Part shown: positions 37,667-47,184 of the stretch, piece by piece
Layout: the number at the start of each line of letters is the position of its first letter
Position numbering within the stretch: the first letter of the stretch is position 1
Source of the DNA: Intrasporangiaceae bacterium
Lineage (GTDB): Bacteria; Actinomycetota; Actinomycetes; Actinomycetales; Dermatophilaceae
DNA length: 64,000 nucleotides
Assembly (NCBI GenBank): GCA_021324575.1
Contig: JAJPIW010000013.1
Span: 1-64,000 of the forward strand
Reading direction: 5' to 3'
The notes under the pieces: model-generated
The model's input: the letters and a program-made list of their open reading frames with translations, nothing else
Databases searched by the model: none
What the model was told of the DNA's origin: nothing
Made by a program: the position numbers and the translations under genes

Positions 37667-38002
37667 CTACTGAGCCGTGTCGTATGCCTTCAGAACATCC
37701 GCGCTGATCCGGCCACGGTCGCTCACCTGATGACCATTGTTCTTCGCCCAATCCCGCACCGACGCAAGATCAGTACGTGACTTTGCTCGCGATGACGAGC
37801 GAACTGTCTTGCCACGACGGCTCCCCCGGCTTTGCTCAGTCGCCTTCGCGATGTAAGGCTTGAGCGCCTTCTCCAGGGCGGCGCGGTTCTTCGCACTCAG
37901 GTCGATCACCCAGCTCCTGCCGTCAAGGCTGAACGAGACCTCTTTCGCGTTGGTCGAACCGTCGAGGTCATCGGTGATGGTTACCGTCGTCTGCTTGGCC
38001 AT
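37667..38002 (-). CDS. lsr2: Lsr2-family nucleoid-associated/xenogeneic silencing protein
   Basis: MAKQTTVTITDDLDGSTNAKEVSFSLDGRSWVIDLSAKNRAALEKALKPYIAKA...VRDWAKNNGHQVSDRGRISADVLKAYDTA (C-terminal RGR motif). Confidence 0.92.
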   Translation of the reverse strand: MAKQTTVTITDDLDGSTNAKEVSFSLDGRSWVIDLSAKNRAALEKALKPYIAKATEQSRGSRRGKTVRSSSRAKSRTDLASVRDWAKNNGHQVSDRGRISADVLKAYDTAQ

Positions 38003-38457
38003 GAAGAGAATGATTGCGCCTATAGGCTGAGATTGCTAATCAACCACGAATGACTGCTGCCGTATTCGGCGTTTCGTATTGCCATCGAGAGGCCACCACG
38101 GCGTCCGCTCCAAGCAGGACTAATTACCACGATCCGTGCCAACGATGCTGTCGCAGTTGTCCAAGGCGCTCCTCGGCCGGGCATAGCCGTAAGGCGGCCG
38201 GAGTGACGCACCGCCGTGCTGCCGTCGTTAAGGACGGTCGAATCCCGGTCGAGGGCTGGAAGCCCCTGGTCATTCGCGCGAGGTGGGCCTCGACGCACTC
38301 CATGCCCTCTGGGGTTCAGCGTTTACCCGCTCGTCAATGTCTTGGATTTCCCGCCGTCAGCCCTCGCGTGACAACCATGGGCAACGGACCAGCAATCTCA
38401 CTCGCTTCCATCCGGGCCGCACCCGGGCGGGTCCAACCGGTCCCGACGGTCACTGGC

Positions 38458-39243
38458 CTACAGGGTGGTGATGAGACCTCCGTCGATGGTGAAGTTGGCC
38501 CCGGTGATGTTCGCTGCGCGTTCGCTGGCAAGGAACACGACCAGGTCGGCGACTTCTGTGGGGCGGGTGAATCGTCCGGTCGCTGCCGCACTGGCGGCTG
38601 ACGCGGCGACGTCGTCCGGGTTGCTGCCGGTGGCTTTGGCGACGGTGTGCGCGACTCCTGTTGAGCCCAACCAGAGGTCTGTGGCGACTGGGCCGGGGCT
38701 GATCGTGTTGACGCGGATGCCGCGCGGGCCGACCTCCTTGCTCAGGGCTTTGCAGAAGTTGGTCAGGGCTGCCTTGGCGGCGCCGTAGTCGAGCACGAGC
38801 GGGTCGGGTAGGAACGCGTTCACCGAGCTGGTGGTCACGATGGACCCGCCATCCTGGCCCAACATCAGCGGAAGGGCGCTGCGGGTGGTGCGCACGGCCG
38901 CGAGCAGGTTCAACGTCAGCGACGCCCACCACTGGTCGTCCGTGATCGTAAGAAACCCGTCTGGGTGTGGGGTGACGGCACCGACGTTGTTGACCAAGAT
39001 GTCTAGCCGCCCGAGGTCGGCGGCCGCGTCGACCAGCGCCTGCGGGCCCTGCGGGGTGGACAGGTCCACACTGACCGGTCGGACCCGTCCGCTGGCGGCG
39101 AGCTCGTCAAGCTCGGCCGTGGCGTCCCGGGCGCCAGCGACCACGAACGCGCCCTCGGCGGCCAGCGCGGTCGCGATGGCCAGCCCGATGCCCTTGCTGG
39201 CGCCGGTGACGACGGCGACCTTGCCGTTCAGTTCGAGGTCCAC
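38458..39243 (-). CDS. Short-chain dehydrogenase/reductase (SDR)
   Basis: VAVVTGASKGIGLAIATALA (TGxxxGIG), NNVG, DYGAAKAALTNFCKAL (YxxxK), ITGANFTIDGGL. Confidence 0.92.
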   Translation of the reverse strand: MDLELNGKVAVVTGASKGIGLAIATALAAEGAFVVAGARDATAELDELAASGRVRPVSVDLSTPQGPQALVDAAADLGRLDILVNNVGAVTPHPDGFLTITDDQWWASLTLNLLAAVRTTRSALPLMLGQDGGSIVTTSSVNAFLPDPLVLDYGAAKAALTNFCKALSKEVGPRGIRVNTISPGPVATDLWLGSTGVAHTVAKATGSNPDDVAASAASAAATGRFTRPTEVADLVVFLASERAANITGANFTIDGGLITTL

Positions 39244-39246
39244 GGC

Positions 39247-40041
39247 TTACAGGCCGTTCGTCTTGAGCCAGTCCAAGACCGCATTGGCCACCTCGCGCCA
39301 ACCGGGGTCGATGGTCAGCGAGTGCCCGCGGCCTTCAAACTGCTTGAGCTCGGTGACCGCGGCCGAGTCCCGGTACTGCTTGAGGGTGGAGCGGGTCACC
39401 ACGTCCGGCACGGTGTGGTCGGCGGTCCCGGACACGAGCAGCAGGGGCCCTCGGGTCTGGTTCGCGGTGTCGACCGCAGCCTGCGAGTGCATCACGAAGT
39501 TCGCGGCGGCGGCCTGGAACAGTGGGCGCGCCGGCGACGGGACGGTCCACCGCTCGTACAGGGCATCGGACTCCTCCTCGCTGAGCGCGTTTCCGAACCC
39601 GAACCGGAACTCCTTGGCTGTCAACGAGACCGCCTTGTGCAGGTTGGTGGGGTTGCCGAGGCCGGGCAGGCCGGCGCGCAGCTGTGCCAGCGGCAGCGGC
39701 AGCACGCCCTTGATCTGAGCCGGGTCGATCGCGACGGCGCCGGCACCGATGCCTTCACCGAGCAGCTTCTCGACGATGAGACCGCCGAACGAGTGCCCCA
39801 CCAGGACCGGGACCTCGTCCAGGTCGGCGATGAGGTTCGCGAAGTGCGCCGTGGCCGCGTCGATGGTGGTGTCGGCGACCAGCTCCGGGTGGTTGCGGGC
39901 CTCTTCGACGGTGTCGGGCTCGCCGGGCCACCCGGGCGCGATGGGCTGGTACCCGTTGTCGCGGAACAGGTCCATCCACGGCGTCCAGCTGGTCGCGTGC
40001 AGCCACAGTCCGTGGATGAAGACGACAGGGCGGGCGGTCAT
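39247..40041 (-). CDS. Alpha/beta-fold hydrolase
   Basis: PVVFIHGLWLHATSW, VLVGHSFGGLI nucleophile elbow, C-terminal GRGHSLT His; overlaps the upstream hydrolase gene. Confidence 0.88.
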   Translation of the reverse strand: MTARPVVFIHGLWLHATSWTPWMDLFRDNGYQPIAPGWPGEPDTVEEARNHPELVADTTIDAATAHFANLIADLDEVPVLVGHSFGGLIVEKLLGEGIGAGAVAIDPAQIKGVLPLPLAQLRAGLPGLGNPTNLHKAVSLTAKEFRFGFGNALSEEESDALYERWTVPSPARPLFQAAAANFVMHSQAAVDTANQTRGPLLLVSGTADHTVPDVVTRSTLKQYRDSAAVTELKQFEGRGHSLTIDPGWREVANAVLDWLKTNGL

Positions 40042-40892
40042 GACGTCGCCGCCATGGACGTCGCGACCTGCTCGATGAGCTTGGCGAACCGGGCGGAGTA
40101 GTGGGTGAACCCGCCCGCGTGGCTGGCGTCGTCGAAGGTCACGGTGGTCGATCTCGCGCGAGCGGCCATGGCCCGCTGAAGCGCCGGGTCGATGATGCGG
40201 TCGGCGCCGGAGATGGCGTACCAGGATGGGATGGTCGCCCATGCCGGGGGGCCGGAGGGGGTGAACAGGACGCCGAGGTTGACCGGCTTCTGGGCGGCGG
40301 CCATGCGTGCGGCCAGCTTGGGGTTGAGGTCCTGGGCGAAGTCGGCGCGGAAGAACGCGGGGTCGATGATGGCTGAACCGGTCGCGTCGATGAGCAGGTG
40401 GCCCGGTGGGAACGGTGGCGCGAGGAACGCTGGTGGTGTGTACCCCTGCGACAGGCTGCCGATGGACTCTCCCTGTGCGGGCAGGTATGCGGCGGTGAGC
40501 CCCAGCGCGGTGACGTCGGTGCGGCCGCTGGCCGCGTTGGACACGACCACTCCGCCGTAGGAGTGCGCGACCAGGACCTTGGGGCCGGGGATGGCGTCAA
40601 GGGTGGCCGCCACGATCTGGGCGTCGGCGGCGATCATTTGCAGCCCGAGCGCCGGGGCGGCCGTGGCGTACCCGTCCTTGCGCAGGGACGCGTTGACCTC
40701 GTTCCACGCGGTCGGGTCGGCGAACGCGCCGTGGACCAGGACGATGGTCGGTGCCGTGGATCCGGCGCTTCTGGCGGCGGTTGTCGCCGCGGAGGTGGCC
40801 TGGGCGGGCATGGCCGCCGCGGCGAGTGCTGCGATGGCGGCCGCGGCGACAAGCAGGCCACGTCGACGTCGCGGGTTTCGGTGGACGTTCAT
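40038..40892 (-). CDS. Secreted alpha/beta-fold hydrolase
   Basis: Signal region RRGLLVAAAAIAALAAAAMPAQA; PTIVLVHGAFADPTAW; VLVAHSYGGVVVSNAA; DASHAGGFTH. Confidence 0.88.
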   Translation of the reverse strand: MNVHRNPRRRRGLLVAAAAIAALAAAAMPAQATSAATTAARSAGSTAPTIVLVHGAFADPTAWNEVNASLRKDGYATAAPALGLQMIAADAQIVAATLDAIPGPKVLVAHSYGGVVVSNAASGRTDVTALGLTAAYLPAQGESIGSLSQGYTPPAFLAPPFPPGHLLIDATGSAIIDPAFFRADFAQDLNPKLAARMAAAQKPVNLGVLFTPSGPPAWATIPSWYAISGADRIIDPALQRAMAARARSTTVTFDDASHAGGFTHYSARFAKLIEQVATSMAATS

Positions 40893-40894
40893 GG

Positions 40895-41575
40895 TTACCT
40901 CTCGGGTTGTGTGGTGGGTTGGTCAGGGGTTCGGGTGGGGGGTGGGCCGTGGTCGCGGTAGCGCTGCTGACGCCACGGGTCGCCGTAGGGGTGCAGGCCG
41001 AGGGTGGCCGGGGTGCCGGGGATGTTGTGGTCGGTCAGGGCGATGCTGGTCAGCCACTTCACGCTCTGGTGCAGGTACAGGTGCGGCACCAGGAGCCGGG
41101 CCGGTGCCCCGTGCGCCGGGCTGAGCGGGCGCCCGGCATGCCGCAGCGCGACCCAGGTGGGCATCTCGAGCAGGTCGTCCAGTGGCAGGCAGGCGTGGTA
41201 CCCGTCGGCCCCCGTCGCGACGGCATACGACGCCGACATGTCCAGTCCGGACATCAGCAGCCGCACCGGCACCCCCACCCAGCTGCTGGCGACTAGCGAC
41301 CATCCTTGGACGCAGTGCACGTCCGTCTCGAGCGGCACTTGGGGCAGCGCGCTCAGCGAGGCCCAGTCCCATGCGGCCAGCTGGCCGCGTTCGGTGGTGA
41401 GGGTGAGTGTCCATTTCTCCAGGTCGATGGTCGGGGCTGCGCGCCTGCTGACCGCGGGCAGAGTTGCCACCGGGTGCTGACCGGGTGGAAGGTCCGACCA
41501 GCGCTCGGCGCTGCTTTTGGTGCCCTGGTGCTGAGGTGGTGCTTCGCCGTCGGAGTGGCCGTGGGGGCCGGGCAT
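40895..41575 (-). CDS. Molybdopterin-dependent (sulfite oxidase-like) oxidoreductase domain protein
   Basis: LPQVPLETDVHCVQGWSLVASSWVGVPVRLLM (Moco-ligand Cys context), HGAPARLLVPHLYLHQSVKWLTSIAL; start MPGPHGHSDGE. Confidence 0.75.
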   Translation of the reverse strand: MPGPHGHSDGEAPPQHQGTKSSAERWSDLPPGQHPVATLPAVSRRAAPTIDLEKWTLTLTTERGQLAAWDWASLSALPQVPLETDVHCVQGWSLVASSWVGVPVRLLMSGLDMSASYAVATGADGYHACLPLDDLLEMPTWVALRHAGRPLSPAHGAPARLLVPHLYLHQSVKWLTSIALTDHNIPGTPATLGLHPYGDPWRQQRYRDHGPPPTRTPDQPTTQPER

Positions 41576-41732
41576 GCCAGCCACGAAACACCCACACGAT
41601 GGCCCGCGTCCAAGACCCGTTGGGGCCCGACTGATAACCGCGAACGCTGCCCTCATCCGGCCGCCGGGTCTACCGTTAAGGACACGTGCGGGGCGAACTA
41701 GGAGGCCCGCTCGGAGGCTGGCGGTAATCCGG

Positions 41733-42725
41733 ATGGACTTTGACCTACGGCTTGTTCGCTACTTCGTCGCGGTCGCCGACGAGCTCCACTTCGGGCGAGC
41801 CGCCGCAAACCTGTACATCAGTCAACCGGCCCTCTCCAAGCAGATCCGCAAGCTCGAGGAGCAAGTCGGGACGCCCCTGCTGGTGCGCGACACCCGTCAC
41901 GTCACCCTCACCGCGCGCGGACAGCGGTTCCTCGACGACGCCCGCCAGCTGCTCGCCATCGCGGCGAGCATGGCCCAACCACCACGGGGCGACGTGGTGC
42001 GCATCGCGCACATCTTCGAGCTCGACACCAGCCGACTGGTCGCCGACGAGTTCCTCCGGGCGCACCCCGACGTCGAAGTTCTCGAACACACCATGGACAG
42101 CATCAGCCAGCTCGAGGCGCTCCTGGCGAACCGCCTGGACGTGGCCATCCTGCGCGTCACGCCCCATATGCTCGCCCAGCACCCGACCGGATGGCGACAC
42201 CAGCCGCTACGACTGGAACCCCTGGTGCTCGTCGGCGCCCCAGGCGACGTGCCCCGGCACACGGCGTCCATGCACGAGCGCCCACTGCACGTGTTCGGTG
42301 ACCCACCCGAGTCAGGGCAGTACAACGCGCACGGACAGTACCTGACCGCGTTCGAGGAGCACTTCGGCATCACCATGCGCTGGCTGGGCACTCCGGGCGC
42401 GTTCAGCCACTGCCTTGTCCACGTATCGCGCGCAACCCCCGGCGCCCGCTACCTGGAGTTCCGCAGCTACGCCGACCGGTACGCCGGCATCGGGCTGCCC
42501 GTGTACCAGCCCCAGGAGGCCCAACCCGTCTACCCGTGGTCCCTCGCCTGGCGTGACCCGGACCCATCACCAGCCACGCACGCATTGCTGAGCAGCGCGC
42601 TCGACACCTCTCGAAGCAACCATTGGCTCACCCAAGACACAGCCCCCGGTGCCCACATCTGGCTGCCCACAGGCGAGCCGCTTGACGCCCCGCTGAAGGA
42701 CGCGCCCGTCCCAGCGACAAACTAG
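41733..42725 (+). CDS. LysR-family transcriptional regulator
   Basis: MDFDLRLVRYFVAVADELHFGRAAANLYISQPALSKQIRKLEEQVGTPLLVRDTRHVTLTARG; divergent from the oxidoreductase/hydrolase cluster. Confidence 0.92.
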   Translation: MDFDLRLVRYFVAVADELHFGRAAANLYISQPALSKQIRKLEEQVGTPLLVRDTRHVTLTARGQRFLDDARQLLAIAASMAQPPRGDVVRIAHIFELDTSRLVADEFLRAHPDVEVLEHTMDSISQLEALLANRLDVAILRVTPHMLAQHPTGWRHQPLRLEPLVLVGAPGDVPRHTASMHERPLHVFGDPPESGQYNAHGQYLTAFEEHFGITMRWLGTPGAFSHCLVHVSRATPGARYLEFRSYADRYAGIGLPVYQPQEAQPVYPWSLAWRDPDPSPATHALLSSALDTSRSNHWLTQDTAPGAHIWLPTGEPLDAPLKDAPVPATN

Positions 42726-43105
42726 CCGACGGCTCGCTGGTGACGCCCCAGCCCAAACCGACCGGCGGCGCAATGACGCACCGTGAGGGCCCGGACACAG
42801 GGGCGGCGCGACGGCAGGCGATGCTCCGCATGGCATCCTCAACTGAGTTGCCAACCGGGCCGCCAGGCGCGCGCCGCCCTGTGGGCGAGTGTTGATCCCT
42901 GGCCGGGAGGCGTGGGGCTACGGCGTCTGGCATTGACTGTTTCGCAATGCCCGCCTCTACGACGCCGTGACGGGACAGTCCCTGCCGGGTCAGGGCAATG
43001 AAGAGCCGATGCGCGGCCCTCTCCAGCTCTTTTCGGGGTATGTGCGTGCGTGGTTGACTCGCGGACTATCGGGCGGCGCACGGGCCGCCCGAGGTGGGAG
43101 GGGTC

Positions 43106-43870
43106 GTGGACAAGGATCTCAGGCAGATCTTCGAGGACGAGTTTGCGAAGGCTCCCTCGGAGATCGAAGAGCAGGCTGCGCTCGCTGCTCTCGGCGATGA
43201 GTACCCCTTCGGACTTGAGACATACAGCTGGGTCTCGCGAACTGAGCTCCGCCATGCTGCCGAGGTCCTGAGCCAAGTTGATGGTCCGATTGCCGATGTC
43301 GGGTGCGGCCGGGGAGGTCCGGGCCTGTGGGTCGCGGGAGTTCTCGGTGCACCGTTGGTCGGTATCGACATCGCCGAGTCGGCGTTGGTGCGGGCTCGTG
43401 CTCTTGCAGAGCGGCTAGGCGTGGAGGCTGAGTTCAGCCTGGGGTCGTTCGAGGAGACCGGGCTGGCAGCTTCCTCGGTCGGGGCGGTGCTTACCTTCGA
43501 CGCCTTCCTGTTCACCCCTGACAAGCTTGCGGCGTTTGTGGAGCTCGCACGTGTGCTGCGGCCGGGTGGGCGGCTGGTGATGACGTCGTGGGACTACCAC
43601 TCCCAGCCAGATAACCGGCCGCCGCAGGTGCCCGACCATCGGCCCCTGGCCGAAGCAGCCGGGTTGAAGGTGTTGGCCTATGAGGACACCAAAGACTGGT
43701 ACCGCCGCTGTGTCGCGTTCGCGGACTTCCTCCTCGAGCGGGCCGACGATCTCGCGCGGGAGGCGGATGCGCCGGTTGTAGAGGTGCGCGCAGGGATCAG
43801 CGAGATGCGCGCGACCTTCGAGTGCATGACAAGACGTTTTCGCCTGGTGGCGCAGCGGCCCATCATGTGA
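43106..43870 (+). CDS. Class I SAM-dependent methyltransferase
   Basis: PIADVGCGRGGPGLWVAGVLGAPLVGIDIAESALVRARALAERLG, LARVLRPGGRLVMTSWD; GTG 43106 with upstream GGGAGGGG. Confidence 0.85.
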   Translation: MDKDLRQIFEDEFAKAPSEIEEQAALAALGDEYPFGLETYSWVSRTELRHAAEVLSQVDGPIADVGCGRGGPGLWVAGVLGAPLVGIDIAESALVRARALAERLGVEAEFSLGSFEETGLAASSVGAVLTFDAFLFTPDKLAAFVELARVLRPGGRLVMTSWDYHSQPDNRPPQVPDHRPLAEAAGLKVLAYEDTKDWYRRCVAFADFLLERADDLAREADAPVVEVRAGISEMRATFECMTRRFRLVAQRPIM

Positions 43871-43899
43871 GCGTGAGCCATGCTGAAGGCTGCCGACAT

Positions 43900-45400
43900 G
43901 GGGTAACACACGCGGCTACTAGACGATTCACGTAGGGCCGGTGTCTGGCCAGACTCGGTCCAGGTGATCGGCGGGTAGCTCTCCATGCGGCTGCCCACCG
44001 GCTGAATTGGTGTGGCTCACTATCGGTCTGCGGCCCGCCGGTCACCGTGACGAGGCGTGGCTCAAGAAGGGACTGCCCTGCTCGTAGTAGCAATGCCCAC
44101 CTCGCCGTCCACACCGGCACAAGAACAGGCGGGAGCAGCACATGCATCAGGTGGAGCACGTCATCATCGGGGTCGATCCGCACAAGCTGTCGGCCACCAT
44201 CGAGGTCGTCGACCAACGGGAGAAGTTGCTGGGCTCGGGACGGTTCACGACCGACCGGGCCGGCTATGCCGCGATGCTGACCTACGCGAAGGCGTGGCCT
44301 GACCGGACCTGGGCCGTCGAAGGCAGCAACGGGGCCGGTCGCCCGTTGGCGCAGCGACTCCTCGAAGACGGCGAACGGGTCGTCGACGTCCCGGCCAAAC
44401 TCGCCGCCAGGGTGCGGCTGTTCGACACCGGCCACAACCGCAAGACCGACGCCCGTGACGCGCACTCGATCGCGGTCGTCGCGGTCCGCACCACGACCCT
44501 GCGGGTGCTGCAGCTCGACGGCGAGCTCGAAGCCCTGCGGATGCTCACCGACCGCCGTGAGGCACTGACCCGGCGCCGGGTCCAAACCGTTGACCGACTC
44601 CAGGCATTGCTGGCCGAACTCCTTCCAGGACAAGCCAAACGCGACATCACCACCGGCCAGGCCAAGGCCATGCTGGCCACCGTCCGCCCGCGTGACATCG
44701 CCGGGAGGACCCGCCGCCGGATTGCGGTCGAGGAGCTGGCCGAGCTGATAGCGGTCGAAGCCAAGATCAAGAAGGCCACCGCCGAGCTCAAGACCATCGT
44801 CCTCGCCCGCGGCTCACACCTGATGGACCTGCACGGTGTCGGACCCGTCGTCGCAGCCCGGGTCCTGGCCGACGTCGGGGACGTCGCCCGGTTCGCCGAC
44901 CGCAACCGGTTCGCGTCCTGGACCGGCACCGCGCCCCTGGACGCCTCCTCCGGAGAGCAGAGCAGGCATCGGCTCTCCCGGGCCGGCGACCGCCGCGTGA
45001 ACCACATGATCCACATCGCCGCCATCAGCCAGCTCCGCCTCGACACCGAAGGCCGGGCCTACTACTCGCGCAAGCGCGCCGAGGGCAAGCGACCACTCGA
45101 AGCCATCCGCTGCCTCAAACGCCGCATCTCCGACGCCATCTTCCGACAGCTGGTCGCCGACGCCGCGGCGGCCCAGCGACCAGACATCGAAGCGGGTCCG
45201 GGAGGGCACCGCGAGGCGACTCAAGAATCCAGCGCGGCCGGCTCACACCCGCACACCGGCACTTCGGATCAGCCACTTCCCGGACCCGCACCAACGACGC
45301 TACGCCGCCCACTCACGCCACGGAAGAGACAACTCGACCCGATCAGTTGACAACAGAAGGGAGCCGGTATGACGCACGGTGGATGACTTGCTAGGTCACG
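43900..45400 (+). mobile_element. IS110-family insertion sequence; exact ends not determined
   Basis: Contains an intact IS110-family recombinase flanked by non-coding DNA. Boundaries are approximate; no convincing terminal inverted repeats were seen, as expected for this family. Confidence 0.6.
44142..45350 (+). CDS. IS110-family transposase/recombinase
   Basis: N-terminal DEDD-like domain (VIIGVDPHKLSATIEVVD, TWAVEGSNGAGRPLAQRLL, NRKTDARDAHSIA) and C-terminal Tnp20-like VGPVVAARVLADVGDVARFADRNRFASWTGTAPLDASSG with catalytic Ser. Confidence 0.95.
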   Translation: MHQVEHVIIGVDPHKLSATIEVVDQREKLLGSGRFTTDRAGYAAMLTYAKAWPDRTWAVEGSNGAGRPLAQRLLEDGERVVDVPAKLAARVRLFDTGHNRKTDARDAHSIAVVAVRTTTLRVLQLDGELEALRMLTDRREALTRRRVQTVDRLQALLAELLPGQAKRDITTGQAKAMLATVRPRDIAGRTRRRIAVEELAELIAVEAKIKKATAELKTIVLARGSHLMDLHGVGPVVAARVLADVGDVARFADRNRFASWTGTAPLDASSGEQSRHRLSRAGDRRVNHMIHIAAISQLRLDTEGRAYYSRKRAEGKRPLEAIRCLKRRISDAIFRQLVADAAAAQRPDIEAGPGGHREATQESSAAGSHPHTGTSDQPLPGPAPTTLRRPLTPRKRQLDPIS

Positions 45401-45614
45401 GCCGAGACACGGCCACTAGCGCACGTCCGAGCAGCGGAAGGCCCTGGACGCTCTGCGTCCTTCGGTGGGCATGAGGCATCTTCCTAGAGGCCGCCGCCCA
45501 CCGAGACAGAGTGCAAGCAGGACAGCCAAACCCGTATTTGACCCACGCCCCGCCCCGTGAAGCGCTTCCGTCCTTCCCCGATACTGGACTATGCCTTGGC
45601 GCACTAACTACCAG

Positions 45615-46994
45615 ATGAGCCAGAAATTCGAGGTTCTCAAAGCTAATCCGAACGCGGCCTCCCGGGGTCTGGGACTCGAGTTGTTCCTGGCAGAACTATT
45701 CGGCCGTGAACACTTCCGTGTCGAGCCAGATTTCGTCGCTCACGGCCGCCAGATCGACCTATTCGTCGTGCGTGGAGACCTACACCTGCTGGTTGAGGCG
45801 AAATGGACGAAGAAGCGGTCCCAACACGAAGTCATTGATGAGATGCGAGCCCGACTGGAGACTGCTCCGCCTGGCGTGGTCGGCCTTGTTGTGAGCATGT
45901 CAGGGTTCTCAGCCACCGTCATCGAGCGCGTTGGGCGTTCGGCCAAGCGTCCAATCCTGCTGATGGATGGTCACGAAGTCGAGAAGGTTGTCACACTGGG
46001 CGGAGGCATCCACTCGCTCATTCAGGGCAAATTGGATCGCCTGCGCCGGGAACGGATCGCCGCGGTCGGACCGTCGTCCTCCTCCACACCCGTCTGGCTG
46101 GGCGAGTTGCCTGAGGCAGGATTGAAACTCGTCGACCCTGATGGTCGCGAGCACGCATGGTGGGAATCAGAGGGCGACTTCTCGCAGGTGGTTAGTTCGC
46201 TCATCACCCCCGACCCGATCTGGGCGCGTGAAGGCGGCATTCGCCTCGACATGGTGCTGGGCGTGAGAGATGCGGCCGACTTGATCGAACTCCTGAGGAA
46301 GCTGGCGCAGCTTGGCTGGATCTCGGCCGAAGGTGCATGGCGCATCGAGCAATCGGGCATCGTCTGGAGTGGCCTGGGCCCAGCAGAGTTCGGCCGCCAG
46401 CTCACCGACTGGGAGCCACGCTACGAGGGTAGGAGGAGGCTGCATCACAGCGAGCTGGCGCTCTACGTCGACGAGTCGGACGACGGGATGCTCAGGATCA
46501 GCGCAGATCTCTCCGCGACTTCCGCCCGCATGGTGCGATGGTGCGAGCTTTCATTCATGCTCCCTGGGATTCCTCTAGACACCACGCCCTTCCAAGCGCT
46601 AGCGGCAGAACTCTCAGTGATGAACACCCCTTCGTTTCAACTCCTTGGAGACGATCCCGTACGAAGAGCACGCCTCGGGGGCCCAGACAGACCGATGCAC
46701 GCAAGGCCCTTGGCGTACTTGGTCCGGAATGGGTCCTTGCTCGATGGCGTCGACGAATCCGTGCGCTGGGTGGAAGGAATCGTCGTTGCGGACTCGTTCT
46801 TTCGAGCATCGGAGGAAGGCGTCTCCGAGGTTTTGCCACCCCGAGTGGACCTCGGTCACGCGTTCGTCCAACTTCGGCAGCATCACCATTTCGGAGATGA
46901 CGTGACCCACGATCTGTTGTGGACCACGTTGGTCGAAGGGGCATACGCGAGCGCGTTGCACGTGATGGGTGACTGGCAAGAAGGATCGCAATAG
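45615..46994 (+). CDS. PD-(D/E)XK restriction endonuclease-like protein with large C-terminal domain
   Basis: LELFLAELFGREHFRVEPDFVAHGRQIDLFVVRGDLHLLVEAKWTKKRSQHEVID: D...ExK catalytic core. Start MSQKF (45591 alternative). Confidence 0.7.
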   Translation: MSQKFEVLKANPNAASRGLGLELFLAELFGREHFRVEPDFVAHGRQIDLFVVRGDLHLLVEAKWTKKRSQHEVIDEMRARLETAPPGVVGLVVSMSGFSATVIERVGRSAKRPILLMDGHEVEKVVTLGGGIHSLIQGKLDRLRRERIAAVGPSSSSTPVWLGELPEAGLKLVDPDGREHAWWESEGDFSQVVSSLITPDPIWAREGGIRLDMVLGVRDAADLIELLRKLAQLGWISAEGAWRIEQSGIVWSGLGPAEFGRQLTDWEPRYEGRRRLHHSELALYVDESDDGMLRISADLSATSARMVRWCELSFMLPGIPLDTTPFQALAAELSVMNTPSFQLLGDDPVRRARLGGPDRPMHARPLAYLVRNGSLLDGVDESVRWVEGIVVADSFFRASEEGVSEVLPPRVDLGHAFVQLRQHHHFGDDVTHDLLWTTLVEGAYASALHVMGDWQEGSQ

Positions 46995-47184
46995 CCGCGG
47001 AAGGTGCCCTTGCGGCGAAATGACGCGACGGGATATTGGCGTCCTGGGCGGTTAAGAGCCCTCTGACGTCCGTTCAGCGGTCTCGAGGGGTGGGGCCACC
47101 TTTCGTCCAAGCCCGTTTCGTTGTCGACCATGGCGGGGATGCGCCACACGTGCCGCCCTTCTTTCCTTGTGAAACGATGCCGGA

